A stretch of 64,000 bases of DNA. Origin: Acinetobacter pecorum. Its GTDB lineage: Bacteria; Pseudomonadota; Gammaproteobacteria; Pseudomonadales; Moraxellaceae. Location: the NCBI RefSeq assembly GCF_014837015.1, contig NZ_JACSPT010000001.1, positions 218,621 through 282,620 on the forward strand. The letters run 5' to 3'. This document shows, one piece after another, positions 1 through 8,130 of this stretch (position 1 is the stretch's first letter; every line of letters begins with the position of its first letter). Under the pieces are notes generated by a model, which was not told the origin of the DNA, made no database searches, and saw only the letters and a program-made list of their open reading frames with translations. The position numbers were made by a program, and so were the translations under genes.

Positions 1-1
1 T

Positions 2-700
2 TTGCAAAAACGTTTTGCCGACCTGCTAAGAACCCACAACTTTATCAATGATCTGGAAAATGTACCGCAAAGCCATTTAGCACCGGGCTTGCATCCGTTT
101 TATATTGAACAGCATCAGACTACTCATTTGCAGGAGCTGGAACAACTGCTTCATCATGAACGATGTATTGCCATTGGTGAAATCGGTCTGGATACCTTTT
201 TAAAACAGCACAAACAGGCTGAAATTTTCCAGAAACAAAAAGATTTTTTTGCTGCACAACTGGAACTGGCGCAGCAATTCGATAAGCCGGTTTTGCTGCA
301 TATCCGTAAATCCCATGCGGAGGTTTTGCAGATGTTAAAACAACACCGATTTAAACAGGGTGGCATTGCACATGCCTTTGGTGGTGGAATTGAGGAAGCT
401 AAAGCCTTTATCAAGCTGGGATTCAAACTGGGTATTACTGGGCAAATCACCAATCCAAACGCCAAAAAACTGCATCAAGTGGTGCAGTATGTCGGACCAG
501 AACATCTGGTGCTGGAAACCGACTGTCCGGATATGACGCCGCTTTGTTGTCAAAGTTCAAGCGAGCATCGTACTAGAAATACGCCTGCCAATTTACCTTA
601 TGTGTTGCAAGGGCTGGCAAAAAGCCTGCATATGCACAAAGAGGAGCTAGCTGAACAGCTCTGGCAAAATACCCATCAGGCTCTGCATTTGACCATTTAA
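2..700 (+). CDS. TatD-family metal-dependent hydrolase, 5' end cut by window
   Basis: Metal-dependent deoxyribonuclease/hydrolase of the TatD family (TIM-barrel amidohydrolase fold). The sequence has the family's ordered metal-ligand motifs: EIGLD near residue 58, HIRKSH near 99, AHAFGG near 122 and ETDCPDM near 174. The usual N-terminal D-x-H-x-H motif is missing because the frame is open to the left edge; the visible protein enters at a point equivalent to roughly residue 25-30 of a normal 255-residue TatD protein. The stop is 127 bp before the fabI start. The exact subfamily (TatD, YcfH or YjjV type) cannot be settled from this fragment. Confidence 0.85.
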   Translation: MQKRFADLLRTHNFINDLENVPQSHLAPGLHPFYIEQHQTTHLQELEQLLHHERCIAIGEIGLDTFLKQHKQAEIFQKQKDFFAAQLELAQQFDKPVLLHIRKSHAEVLQMLKQHRFKQGGIAHAFGGGIEEAKAFIKLGFKLGITGQITNPNAKKLHQVVQYVGPEHLVLETDCPDMTPLCCQSSSEHRTRNTPANLPYVLQGLAKSLHMHKEELAEQLWQNTHQALHLTI

Positions 701-827
701 ATTAATACTCTTAACTCGGTCTTAAATTCCCAGTTCATCATAAATAGAAAAAAAGGTGCATTATGCAATTTCTAAAATGCTCCAGACTTGGCATCATGCC
801 ATATACATTTTTTTAGGTGAGATTCAC

Positions 828-1634
828 ATGGCACAAGGACTTTTGGCGGGTAAGCGCTTCTTGATCGCGGGCATTGCGAGTAAATTATCGATCGCTTTTG
901 GTATTGCTCAAGCATTGCATCGTGAAGGTGCTGAATTGGCTTTTACTTATCCAAATGAAAAGCTGAAAAAGCGGGTAGATGACTTTGCTGAACAGTTTGG
1001 TTCGAAACTGGTTTTTCCTTGTGATGTGGCAGTAGATGCTGAAATTGACAATGCATTTGCTGAATTGGCTAAACACTGGGATGGTCTGGACGGCGTAGTG
1101 CATTCTATCGGTTTTGCACCGGCACATACGCTGGATGGAGACTTTACCGAAATCACGGATCGTGAAGGTTTTAATATTGCGCATGACATCAGTGCCTATA
1201 GTTTTATCGCAATGGCACGCGCGGCAAAACCTTTGCTGCAAGTCCGTCAAGGTTGTTTGCTAACATTGACCTATCAAGGTTCTGAGCGCGTGATGCCAAA
1301 CTATAACGTCATGGGTATGGCCAAAGCCTCTTTAGAAGCTGGCGTGCGTTATTTGGCGTCTAGCTTGGGTCAGGAAGGGATTCGTGTGAACGCGATCTCT
1401 GCGGGTCCAATCCGTACCTTGGCAGCTTCAGGTATTAAATCATTCCGTAAAATGCTCGATCTGAATGAGAAAGTTGCACCATTAAAACGTAATGTGACGA
1501 TTGAAGATGTCGGTAATGCTGCCTTATTCCTGTGCTCGCCATGGGCCAACGGGATTACGGGTGAAATCCTGTATGTTGATGCCGGCTTTAACACTGTTGG
1601 TATGAGCGCTGAATTGATGGCAGATGCGGAATAA
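828..1634 (+). CDS. fabI: Enoyl-[acyl-carrier-protein] reductase (NADH), FabI
   Basis: Catalyses the last, NADH-dependent step of each fatty-acid elongation cycle, reducing trans-2-enoyl-ACP; cytoplasmic, type II FAS, and the triclosan target in this family. At 268 aa it is close to E. coli FabI (262). The N-terminal glycine-rich nucleotide-binding stretch has the FabI-type spacing ([18 protein letters not shown], residues 8-25), and the catalytic Tyr149, Tyr159-x6-Lys166 set matches E. coli Tyr146/Tyr156/Lys163 with a constant offset. I chose the ATG at 828 because AGGTGA sits 7 nt upstream and the product begins [10 protein letters not shown]; an upstream in-frame ATG at 756 would add 24 residues that do not look like FabI. 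Monocistronic, with a repeat-rich gap and bidirectional terminator downstream. Confidence 0.96.
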   Translation: MAQGLLAGKRFLIAGIASKLSIAFGIAQALHREGAELAFTYPNEKLKKRVDDFAEQFGSKLVFPCDVAVDAEIDNAFAELAKHWDGLDGVVHSIGFAPAHTLDGDFTEITDREGFNIAHDISAYSFIAMARAAKPLLQVRQGCLLTLTYQGSERVMPNYNVMGMAKASLEAGVRYLASSLGQEGIRVNAISAGPIRTLAASGIKSFRKMLDLNEKVAPLKRNVTIEDVGNAALFLCSPWANGITGEILYVDAGFNTVGMSAELMADAE

Positions 1635-1648
1635 AAATCTGCTTTTCA

Positions 1649-1681
1649 CCTTCTCCCTTTGGGAGAAGGTCGGGATGAGGG
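1649..1681. repeat. REP-like palindromic unit (type A)
   Basis: A palindrome (CCTTCTCCC-TTT-GGGAGAAGG) is followed by a TCGGGATGAGGG tail. Read on the minus strand it has the layout of widespread proteobacterial REP-like units: a CCCTCATCCC head, then a G+A/C+T palindrome. It is the first of three repeat units in the fabI-secB gap. It may also form a hairpin in the fabI transcript. Confidence 0.6.
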
Positions 1682-1741
1682 AATTTTTATTTACCTCTCC
1701 CTTACTAGCAGTGCTTGTCATCTTCTAGAAGATGAGAGAAT

Positions 1742-1774
1742 TCCTCCCTTTTTAAAGGGAGGTGAGGAGGGATT
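1742..1774 (-). repeat. REP-like palindromic unit (type B), copy 1
   Basis: A CCTCCCTTTTTAAAGGGAGG palindrome followed by a GAGGAGGGATT tail. On the minus strand it matches the same consensus as the copies at 1788-1820, 15607-15639 and 15642-15676: AATCyCyCC, a 3-nt spacer, then a pyrimidine-TTTAAAAA-purine palindrome. It forms an inverted pair with the 1788-1820 copy. The nearby perfect palindrome CATCTTCTAGAAGATG at about 1719-1734 is not part of this unit. Confidence 0.7.
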
Positions 1775-1787
1775 GAGTTAAGAAATT

Positions 1788-1820
1788 AATCTCCCCAAAT
1801 CTCTCTTTAAAAAGAGGGGC
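1788..1820 (+). repeat. REP-like palindromic unit (type B), copy 2
   Basis: An AATCTCCCC head, AAA spacer, then TCTCTCTTTAAAAAGAGGGGC. It lies in the same orientation as the unit at 15607-15639 and inverted to the one at 1742-1774, so the two form a BIME-like pair. It abuts the secB/fabI terminator. Confidence 0.7.
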
Positions 1821-1823
1821 TCA

Positions 1824-1852
1824 AAAAAAGACCGCATAAGCGGTCTTTTTTT
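1824..1852. terminator. Bidirectional rho-independent terminator between fabI and secB
   Basis: AAAAAAGACCGC-ATAA-GCGGTCTTTTTTT: a GC-rich 7-bp core flanked by A and T tracts, so it can work on both strands. It lies between convergent fabI and secB. Confidence 0.85.
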
Positions 1853-1870
1853 AGATTTGAAGGACAGCGA

Positions 1871-2329
1871 TTAAGCCTGACCATCCACAGCAGCGGCTTG
1901 TGCACGTTGCATATTGGCTTCAAATTCAGCATCGAAGTTGATTGGAGTCAATAGCAATTGTGGGAAGCTGCCTTTAGTTACCATATCGTTCACTGCCTCA
2001 CGTAGGAACGGGAACAGGATATTCGGGCAATAAGCACCCAGGATATATGGCAGACGCTCTTCTTCAACGCCATCAATCAGGAAAATACCGGCTTGAGTGA
2101 CATCAACGATAAACGCGGTATCGCCTTCGTTGGTTGCTTGAACCACGACTTTCAATGTTACTTCAAAATGAGTTTCATCAATTTTTTCTGCAGAAGAAGA
2201 AAGATTGATGTTTAACTCAGGCTGCCATTGTTTGGTAAAAACTTGCGCCCCAGGAACTTCAAAAGAAATATCTTTGGTATAAATACGCTCTAATGCCAAT
2301 TGTGGTTGAGCTTGTTGTTCTTCACTCAT
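1871..2329 (-). CDS. secB: Protein-export chaperone SecB
   Basis: Cytosolic tetrameric chaperone that holds preproteins unfolded and delivers them to SecA. At 152 aa it has family length, and it carries typical SecB stretches: [21 protein letters not shown] N-terminus ([17 protein letters not shown], about residues 13-29), [18 protein letters not shown] (about 91-108) and a conserved [11 protein letters not shown] near 122-132. The acidic N-terminus and Ala/Gln-rich tail are usual. AAGGAT lies just upstream of the ATG. It is the last gene of the rhodanese-grxC-secB set, 38 nt after grxC, the same order as yibN-grxC-secB in enterobacteria. Confidence 0.97.
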   Translation of the reverse strand: MSEEQQAQPQLALERIYTKDISFEVPGAQVFTKQWQPELNINLSSSAEKIDETHFEVTLKVVVQATNEGDTAFIVDVTQAGIFLIDGVEEERLPYILGAYCPNILFPFLREAVNDMVTKGSFPQLLLTPINFDAEFEANMQRAQAAAVDGQA

Positions 2330-2367
2330 TTTTTGATCCTTAATATGAAGTGATAATTTTAGTAAGG

Positions 2368-2622
2368 TTAAGCCAGCAATTCATCAAGTTTGCCTTCACG
2401 CTCTAAAGCATAAAGCTGGTCGAAACCACCGATAAACTGATCATTAATAAAAATTTGTGGCACGGTACGGTGATTGGTACGCTGCATCAATTCAAGACGG
2501 ACTTCCGGTGCTTCCTGAGATAAATTAATCTCTTTATATGCTACACCTTTGCGTTCCAATAGCTGTTTCGCACGCACGCAATAAGGACATACAGTCGTCG
2601 AATAAATAGTCACTTCAGCCAT
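2368..2622 (-). CDS. grxC: Glutaredoxin 3 (GrxC)
   Basis: Glutathione-dependent dithiol oxidoreductase that reduces disulfides and mixed disulfides in the cytosol. The 84-aa thioredoxin-fold protein has the active-site motif C12-P-Y-C15, the cis-Pro TVPQIFI segment (about 52-58) and the GGFDQLYAL glutathione-contact region (about 63-71). I placed the start at the ATG at 2622, with AGGAG 7 nt upstream; a TTG two codons earlier is possible but less likely. It lies 21 nt after the rhodanese gene and 38 nt before secB, so the three are probably co-transcribed. Confidence 0.95.
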   Translation of the reverse strand: MAEVTIYSTTVCPYCVRAKQLLERKGVAYKEINLSQEAPEVRLELMQRTNHRTVPQIFINDQFIGGFDQLYALEREGKLDELLA

Positions 2623-2643
2623 GATCAATCTCCTGTTCGTGGA

Positions 2644-3051
2644 TTATTTGCTTTTCACCAAAGGTAAACCTTGAGCTTTCCAGTTGCTTATGCCGCCATC
2701 AAGACGGTAGGCATCGGCATGACCGACCTGTTGTAACGCAGTACCAGCCACTTGGCCAAGGTTGCAAATGAACACCAAAGGGCGATCAGATGCTTTAAGC
2801 TCTTCAACATGTTTTGTAATCTGGCTATATGGAATATTACGGCTGCCACTGATATGACCTTCACGGAAGTCTTTGGCATCACGTAAATCAATCAGCATGG
2901 CATTTTTTGCTTTGACTAAAATTCCCAGCGATTGCGGAGAGATTTTGCGACCGTTACGTTGGCCTTCGACAATGAAGAACAAAACCACTAATACCGCGAG
3001 TGTTCCAAATAAGAAGGGGTGATTCCCCATAAACTCGAACCAACGTTCCAC
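2644..3051 (-). CDS. Membrane-anchored rhodanese-like protein (YibN type)
   Basis: Single-domain rhodanese with an N-terminal membrane anchor. Residues 12-29 form one hydrophobic helix; the rhodanese domain follows from about 36, with LIDLRDAKDFREGHI (53-67) and the putative catalytic Cys96 in the loop ICNLGQ. The start is GTG at 3051 with AGGTGA just upstream. It is first in the rhodanese-grxC-secB set, matching E. coli yibN-grxC-secB. The physiological sulfur substrate is unknown; a role near protein export or envelope redox is inferred only from this position. Confidence 0.88.
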   Translation of the reverse strand: MERWFEFMGNHPFLFGTLAVLVVLFFIVEGQRNGRKISPQSLGILVKAKNAMLIDLRDAKDFREGHISGSRNIPYSQITKHVEELKASDRPLVFICNLGQVAGTALQQVGHADAYRLDGGISNWKAQGLPLVKSK

Positions 3052-3144
3052 AATTCACCTAATTACAATTTTAAAATTGCCAAGAGTATAGCTCATAAAT
3101 ATGGTGATCAAAATCACCGCTTCAAGGGCGAGGCCTTAAGAAAA

Positions 3145-4203
3145 TTAATTTTTTTGCTGTGCTTCAGTAATTTCGTCGATTAAACGCAAATAGCTGTCCA
3201 GTCGGCGCGGCAAAATTTCACCTGATGCTGCTGCCTGACGTAAGGCACACTGCTTTTCATGTTTATGGGTACAGTTGCGGAACTGGCAGTGACCGAGCAG
3301 ATTTTCTATTTCAGGAAAACCAGTCTGGATCTTGTCTAAAGTCAGATGCCAGAGACCAAATTCCCGGATTCCCGGTGAGTCGATCAGCGCAGCATTTTCC
3401 CCGAATGGAATCAGGCGCGTCGAAGTCGTGGTATGTTGACCCAGTGCCGAGTTTTCAGAAATGATATTGGTCTTTTGTGCAGCATCTGGCACGATCGCAT
3501 TAATCAGCGTACTTTTACCGACGCCCGATTGACCGACAAAGGCCACGGTTTCATTTTCCAGACGATTAGACAGAGCACTCAGGTCACCATCGGACTGGGT
3601 CTGCATCACTTCATAACCAAGGTTCTGATATTCTTGTAACAGATTCAGAATCGGATCGTTTTCTTTCAATAAATCGGCTTTGTTCATTACCAGTAGCGCA
3701 GGAATGTCGGCATCGGCACAGGCCACCAGATAACGGTCGATCAGACCCGGCGCTGGCTCAGGCAGAGGAGCGAATACAATCACAATCAGTGAAATGTTGG
3801 CCGCTACAGGTTTAACCTTGTGATAGCGGTCGGGGCGTGTCAATAACGATTTGCGGGGATGAATCGCGGTGATAATCCCCAAACCGGTATTTGGATCGGC
3901 TTGCCATTTAACCCGGTCACCAGTGACCAGTAAATCCAGATTGGTCCGGGTATGACAGCGCCAGACACTGCCTAGCTCGATTTCTTTCCAGAAAGGTTCA
4001 GGTTCGCCCTCTTGTACCACCGGTTTTTCAGGATGAATGTCGGGGGTAGACAAGGCCTGCACTTCAAGTTGACGACCATAATGTTGCACCACTAGACCTT
4101 CGAGATCGCTGGAGGTATCGAGATCTTCTTGACGTGTTTTCTGTTGTTTCTGAATGCGGCGCTGTTGTTGCTCTGTCAGACGACGCTTACGTATTAAGGC
4201 CAT
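3145..4203 (-). CDS. rsgA: Small ribosomal subunit biogenesis GTPase RsgA
   Basis: Circularly permuted GTPase that promotes late 30S maturation. The basic N-terminal extension (about residues 1-30) precedes an OB-like domain. The G motifs come in the permuted order: NKAD (G4), then GQSGVGKST (G1), then a Thr-rich switch, then DSPG (G3). The C-terminal zinc-binding knuckle is GHCQFRNCTHKHEKQC (Cys, Cys, His, Cys). At 352 aa it has normal length. AGGATA precedes the ATG at 4203. It is divergent from orn with a 125-bp gap, as in E. coli and many other gammaproteobacteria. Confidence 0.97.
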   Translation of the reverse strand: MALIRKRRLTEQQQRRIQKQQKTRQEDLDTSSDLEGLVVQHYGRQLEVQALSTPDIHPEKPVVQEGEPEPFWKEIELGSVWRCHTRTNLDLLVTGDRVKWQADPNTGLGIITAIHPRKSLLTRPDRYHKVKPVAANISLIVIVFAPLPEPAPGLIDRYLVACADADIPALLVMNKADLLKENDPILNLLQEYQNLGYEVMQTQSDGDLSALSNRLENETVAFVGQSGVGKSTLINAIVPDAAQKTNIISENSALGQHTTTSTRLIPFGENAALIDSPGIREFGLWHLTLDKIQTGFPEIENLLGHCQFRNCTHKHEKQCALRQAAASGEILPRRLDSYLRLIDEITEAQQKN

Positions 4204-4328
4204 TCATATCCTAAAAAAACCGGGTAAATCAGATGGCAAAAATAGCATGAAGCAGCCCCCGAATGACACCCAAGATGTAATTAATTTGCTACTATAGTTG
4301 TTTTTAAACCCAATAAGATTGCACATTT

Positions 4329-4886
4329 ATGAGCAGTACCGCTGATACCCGCCTGATTTGGATTGACCTGGAAATGACAGGTCTAGACACAGACAATGAC
4401 CAAATTATTGAAATTGCGACGATTGTAACCGATGACAATTTAAATATTCTGGCTGAAGGTCCTGTGCTTGCGGTGCATCAGCCTGCCCGTCTGTTAAATG
4501 CGATGGATGAATGGAATACCCGTCAACATGGTCAGTCTGGCCTGATTGAACGTGTGCGTCGCAGTAAACTGACCGCTCAGGATGCCGAGCAGCAAACGCT
4601 TGAATTTCTGAAAAAATGGGTGAATCCAAAATCATCACCAATGTGTGGTAACTCGATCTGTCAGGATCGTCGTTTCCTGCACCGCCTGATGCCTGAACTG
4701 GAACAGTATTTCCATTACCGTAATCTGGATGTTTCTTCAGTGAAAGAACTGGCCAAACGCTGGCGCCCGGAAATCATGAGTGGCCTCAAGAAAAATGCCT
4801 CGCATCTGGCGATGGATGACATTCGTGATTCAATTGCCGAACTGAAATACTATCGTGAATATTTTTTCATCATGAATAAAGACTAA
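4329..4886 (+). CDS. orn: Oligoribonuclease Orn
   Basis: 3'-5' exoribonuclease that degrades diribonucleotides, including pGpG from cyclic-di-GMP turnover. It is a 185-aa DEDDh exonuclease: the first motif is [11 protein letters not shown] (about residues 10-20, Asp and Glu ligands), a middle Asp follows in SICQDRRFL, and the last motif has His and Asp in [11 protein letters not shown] (about 158-168). An extended -10-like TGCTACTAT lies at about 4289 in the rsgA-orn gap. A hairpin terminator follows. Confidence 0.96.
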   Translation: MSSTADTRLIWIDLEMTGLDTDNDQIIEIATIVTDDNLNILAEGPVLAVHQPARLLNAMDEWNTRQHGQSGLIERVRRSKLTAQDAEQQTLEFLKKWVNPKSSPMCGNSICQDRRFLHRLMPELEQYFHYRNLDVSSVKELAKRWRPEIMSGLKKNASHLAMDDIRDSIAELKYYREYFFIMNKD

Positions 4887-4897
4887 TTCCGATAGAT

Positions 4898-4925
4898 GAA
4901 AAAGAGGCGTAAGCCTCTTTTTTTA
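4898..4925. terminator. Rho-independent terminator after orn
   Basis: AAAAAGAGGC-GTAA-GCCTCTTTTTTT. It lies between convergent orn and the small membrane-protein gene and overlaps the stop codon of the latter, so it probably serves both. Confidence 0.85.
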
Positions 4926-5171
4926 TGGTGCTGAGGCTTTTTTCTTTTTAAAAAGACCCTCTATGATTTCAAATATGGCCCACGATACAAGCACCAAAAT
5001 CAAATGGGTCTGGGTTTCATGACGATCCAAGATCACAAAACCAAACAAGCCTAAAGTCAGCAAACGAATAAAAATACTCAGCCCATAGTTTTTCTGCTTT
5101 TGGCTACTGTAAAAATATAAATGTAACGCAATCAGTATAAAGTTGAGAGTCAAAAGAGCATTGATGAGCAC
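4923..5171 (-). CDS. Small membrane protein of unknown function (82 aa)
   Basis: No family recognised. The product has three hydrophobic segments (about residues 3-21, 31-48, 56-74), a short basic loop (about 23-28) and a Lys-rich C-terminal tail, so it is probably an inner-membrane protein. The start is GTG at 5171 with AGGAG 9 nt upstream, which supports translation. It is convergent with orn and shares its terminator. About 190 bp of AT-rich DNA separates it from tcdA. Confidence 0.65.
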   Translation of the reverse strand: MLINALLTLNFILIALHLYFYSSQKQKNYGLSIFIRLLTLGLFGFVILDRHETQTHLILVLVSWAIFEIIEGLFKKKKASAP

Positions 5172-5360
5172 AGGGTTTGACTCCTATATTTAAAATTCTA
5201 TTTAATTTAAAATTATATGTATAAATTTTATTCAATTATAAGGTGTTCCTGAATTTATCTTTCTGATTTTCTTGATGGATTTTGTATCGAAATTTTAGGA
5301 GCAGTAAAACAATGCTGACTTTGCTAAAATAAACTGTGATTTAACTGCTATTGATGACTT

Positions 5361-6131
5361 ATGACTGATCTGCTTCAAGACGATGAATATGAGCGCCGCT
5401 TTGCCGGTGTTGCCAAAATTTATGGAGAAGATAGCTTTAGCCATTATGAAAAAAGTCATGTGATGGTGATCGGTATCGGCGGTGTCGGTTCATGGGCAGT
5501 AGAAGCTCTGGCACGTAGCGGAATTGGCGAACTGACCTTGGTCGATATGGATGTCGTCGCAGCATCAAATATCAACCGCCAGTTACCTGCCATGAGTACC
5601 ACCTTGGGTCATGAAAAAATTGAAGTTATGGCCGAGCGGTGTCGTGCAATTAATCCACGGATTAAAATCAATCTGATTGATGATTATCTGACACCTGAGA
5701 ATATCAAAGAAATTTTAGCTCCGACACCGGATCTGATTTTAGATTGCATCGATGATGTCAAAGCCAAATTCGCCTTGATGTTACATTGTCGCTTTAACAA
5801 GATTCCGTTAATCGTATCGGGCGGGGCAGGGGGTAAACTGGATCCACTGAAAATTCGTGTTGCAGATTTATCTAAAACCGAGCAGGATCCGATGCTGGCC
5901 AAATTGCGTGCCCAGTTACGTGCTAAAGGCATCTGTAAAAAGCCCAAAGAAAAATTCGGTATTACCTGTGTCTATTCAATTGATAATCCATTCTCAAGTG
6001 CCGATGTCTGTGCCAGTGCCGGTTTGCGATGTGGAGGGTATGGGTCGGCTGTGGTGGTGACCTCCAGTTTTGCCATGGTCGCCGTGGCAGAAGGGCTGAA
6101 AAAGCTCGATAGTAAAAGAGCAAAATCCTGA
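5361..6131 (+). CDS. tcdA: tRNA threonylcarbamoyladenosine dehydratase TcdA
   Basis: ATP-dependent E1-like enzyme that cyclises t6A37 of tRNA to ct6A. At 256 aa it has the ThiF/MoeB/HesA Rossmann fold: GIGGVGSW (about residues 37-44) binds nucleotide, VDMDVV and SNINRQ follow, and CIDDVKAK (about 130-137) carries the conserved Asp. The C-terminal CVYS...PFSSADVCASAG region matches the CsdL/TcdA subgroup rather than MoeB or ThiF. No sulfur-carrier gene is adjacent, which also favours TcdA. An extended -10-like TGCTAAAAT lies at about 5322. Confidence 0.93.
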   Translation: MTDLLQDDEYERRFAGVAKIYGEDSFSHYEKSHVMVIGIGGVGSWAVEALARSGIGELTLVDMDVVAASNINRQLPAMSTTLGHEKIEVMAERCRAINPRIKINLIDDYLTPENIKEILAPTPDLILDCIDDVKAKFALMLHCRFNKIPLIVSGGAGGKLDPLKIRVADLSKTEQDPMLAKLRAQLRAKGICKKPKEKFGITCVYSIDNPFSSADVCASAGLRCGGYGSAVVVTSSFAMVAVAEGLKKLDSKRAKS

Positions 6132-6141
6132 TTTGAAAAAT

Positions 6142-6168
6142 AAAAAGCACAGTATCTGTGCTTTTTTT
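6142..6168 (+). terminator. Rho-independent terminator after tcdA
   Basis: AAAAAGCACAG-TAT-CTGTGCTTTTTTT, starting 11 nt after the tcdA stop. Confidence 0.85.
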
Positions 6169-6229
6169 CAAGTGACGTTTAGAATGAAAGGATTCATTCA
6201 CAGAACAAAAATAATGTTTTGGAGCAGCT

Positions 6230-8062
6230 ATGTGGTTTTTGCTGGTATTGATTTTGGGGACAGGAGCTTTAGCGGTGTGGATGTGGAAACGTCCGGATCC
6301 GGTGAAACGTGATCAGGCCAAAGCCGAGTATCATGATTTATGGATTGAGCAGGTTGATGCGCAGCTTAAACATGCAGCACGATTGAGTTCAGATCCGGAG
6401 CATCCGAACTATGAACGTGCCTATCAGATTTATCAGGGACTGGCTCAGCAACAGGAAATCCCACAAGCCTATGTCGGGATGGGTCTGATGCATCTGCAAG
6501 GTCTGGGACATGAGCAAAATACTGAAAAAGCCATCAGCTACCTGGACAAAGCCTTTCGCCTAGGTAGTGATGAAGCAGCTTATCATCTGGGTCAAATTCA
6601 TGAAGGAGAGGCGTATCAGCAGGCTGACCCGGAAAAAGCCCTGTACTGGTACCGTCATGCGGTAGCACGGGGTAATCTGGATGCCCAGTATCGTATCACT
6701 GAACTTTCTTCTGCCGAAGACCATCAAAACGAGATGATTGCAGAAAAACAGCGTCTGGCATTATTCATTCAAAATGCCGGGCAGGGTCATGCCAATTCGC
6801 AGTATCAGCTGGCCCAGTATTATCTGGCTGATTCTGCAGCCCAAGATTTAGTGCAAGGAATACATTATCTGTTTCTGGCGGCTCGGCAGGATCATTTGGC
6901 TGCCAATCAGCAGATCGCCGATGATTATGCGCATGGACAGATTCTCCCCCAAGACTTGACGCAATCGCTGCAATTTATTAAACGCTGTATCAGTCTCGGT
7001 GACCAGAAAGGTCTCTATGATTATTATGCCGGTGTGTTGCAAGGCCGTATCGATCCCGATCAGCGTCAGCGCGTGTTTCAGCATTTATTGCAGCAGTCCA
7101 AAGATCACGCCGATGCACACGCCAAGGCTTTAATCGGGCTGGCCTATTTTCATGGCTGGTATGTCGATAAAAATGAAACCATGGCATTTCGTTACTGGTC
7201 GGAAGCGGCCAACAGCAAACATGTGCCTGCCTTATGCATAATTGCTGCGCTGTATTTTGAGCAGCATCTGGTTGCCAACGAACCGCAAAAAGCATTTGAG
7301 TTATATCAGGCTGCCTATCGGCTTAGTCCTAACGATGTGTCTGCACAGATGGGGATGGCGCTGTGTTATTTAAATGGTATTGGTACGGCGAAAGATACGG
7401 GTAAAGCCACACAAATGATTCAGAGCGCGGCACAGCAGTATTGGCAGATTGTGGCTCAGTCTGAAGCGGATTTAATTTATAGCGTCGGCCGGTTTTATAG
7501 TCTGGCTGAATATCCATTGTCGACACGTGATAAAGCTGTCCAGTACCTGAATCAGGCAGTTGCGAAAGGTTCGAAAGAAGCGGCATGGTTCCTGTACCAA
7601 GCTCTCTCAGGTATTTATCCTGTGTTTAGCAATAATGCAGAGCTGGCCAATCGTTATCTGCATCAGGCTGCACAATTGGGGCATGCCCAGGCACAAGCAG
7701 AAGTGGGCTTGAAGTATCTTAAAGGGCAACAGATTGCGCAGGATATTGCCTTAGGCTTGAGCTATCTGCGAAAAGCAGCTGCTCAGCAGAATAGTGTGGC
7801 ACTAAATGCTTTGGGCGAAGCATATGAGCAGGGTCAAGGAGTTGAGAGTAATATTGAACAAGCCGTACAGTATTATCAGCAGGCGGCAGCGCAGGTGAAT
7901 GTGGATGCTTATAGCCATCTTGGACGTTTATATACCAAGGGCATTGGCGTGGAGCGTGATATCGGAACCGCACGAGACTGGCTGGAAAAAGGCAGTTTAC
8001 TCGGACATGAGCGATCCAATGAATTATTGAAAAATGTGAATGCTTATTTGCAAATGCAATAA
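6230..8062 (+). CDS. Sel1-repeat (SEL1-like TPR) protein, membrane-anchored
   Basis: A 610-aa protein made almost entirely of Sel1-type helical repeats. It has a short N-terminal hydrophobic segment (about residues 2-18) followed by basic residues, consistent with an anchor or uncleaved signal. Recognisable repeat cores include AYVGMGLMHLQGLG, AQMGMALCYLNGIG, AQAEVGLKYLKGQQ, ALNALGEAYEQGQG and AYSHLGRLYTKGIG, with more degenerate units between. Sel1 repeats generally form solenoids for protein-protein contacts and have no catalytic activity, so the partner cannot be inferred. It is monogenic, with a tcdA terminator before it and a bidirectional terminator after it. Confidence 0.85.
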   Translation: MWFLLVLILGTGALAVWMWKRPDPVKRDQAKAEYHDLWIEQVDAQLKHAARLSSDPEHPNYERAYQIYQGLAQQQEIPQAYVGMGLMHLQGLGHEQNTEKAISYLDKAFRLGSDEAAYHLGQIHEGEAYQQADPEKALYWYRHAVARGNLDAQYRITELSSAEDHQNEMIAEKQRLALFIQNAGQGHANSQYQLAQYYLADSAAQDLVQGIHYLFLAARQDHLAANQQIADDYAHGQILPQDLTQSLQFIKRCISLGDQKGLYDYYAGVLQGRIDPDQRQRVFQHLLQQSKDHADAHAKALIGLAYFHGWYVDKNETMAFRYWSEAANSKHVPALCIIAALYFEQHLVANEPQKAFELYQAAYRLSPNDVSAQMGMALCYLNGIGTAKDTGKATQMIQSAAQQYWQIVAQSEADLIYSVGRFYSLAEYPLSTRDKAVQYLNQAVAKGSKEAAWFLYQALSGIYPVFSNNAELANRYLHQAAQLGHAQAQAEVGLKYLKGQQIAQDIALGLSYLRKAAAQQNSVALNALGEAYEQGQGVESNIEQAVQYYQQAAAQVNVDAYSHLGRLYTKGIGVERDIGTARDWLEKGSLLGHERSNELLKNVNAYLQMQ

Positions 8063-8084
8063 TTTTCCTCGAATCACACGCACT

Positions 8085-8114
8085 AAAAAACCGCTGTTGG
8101 ACAGCGGTTTTTTT
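8085..8114. terminator. Bidirectional terminator between Sel1 gene and efflux operon
   Basis: AAAAAACCGCTGT-TGG-ACAGCGGTTTTTTT: a 7-bp GC-rich core with A and T tracts on both sides, between convergent genes. Confidence 0.87.
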
Positions 8115-8130
8115 ATGATTCAGGTTGGAT

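Noticed and set aside
756..827. 24-residue N-terminal extension of FabI from an upstream ATG
   Set aside because: The ATG at 828 has a well-spaced AGGTGA and gives the normal FabI start; the extension is not FabI-like.
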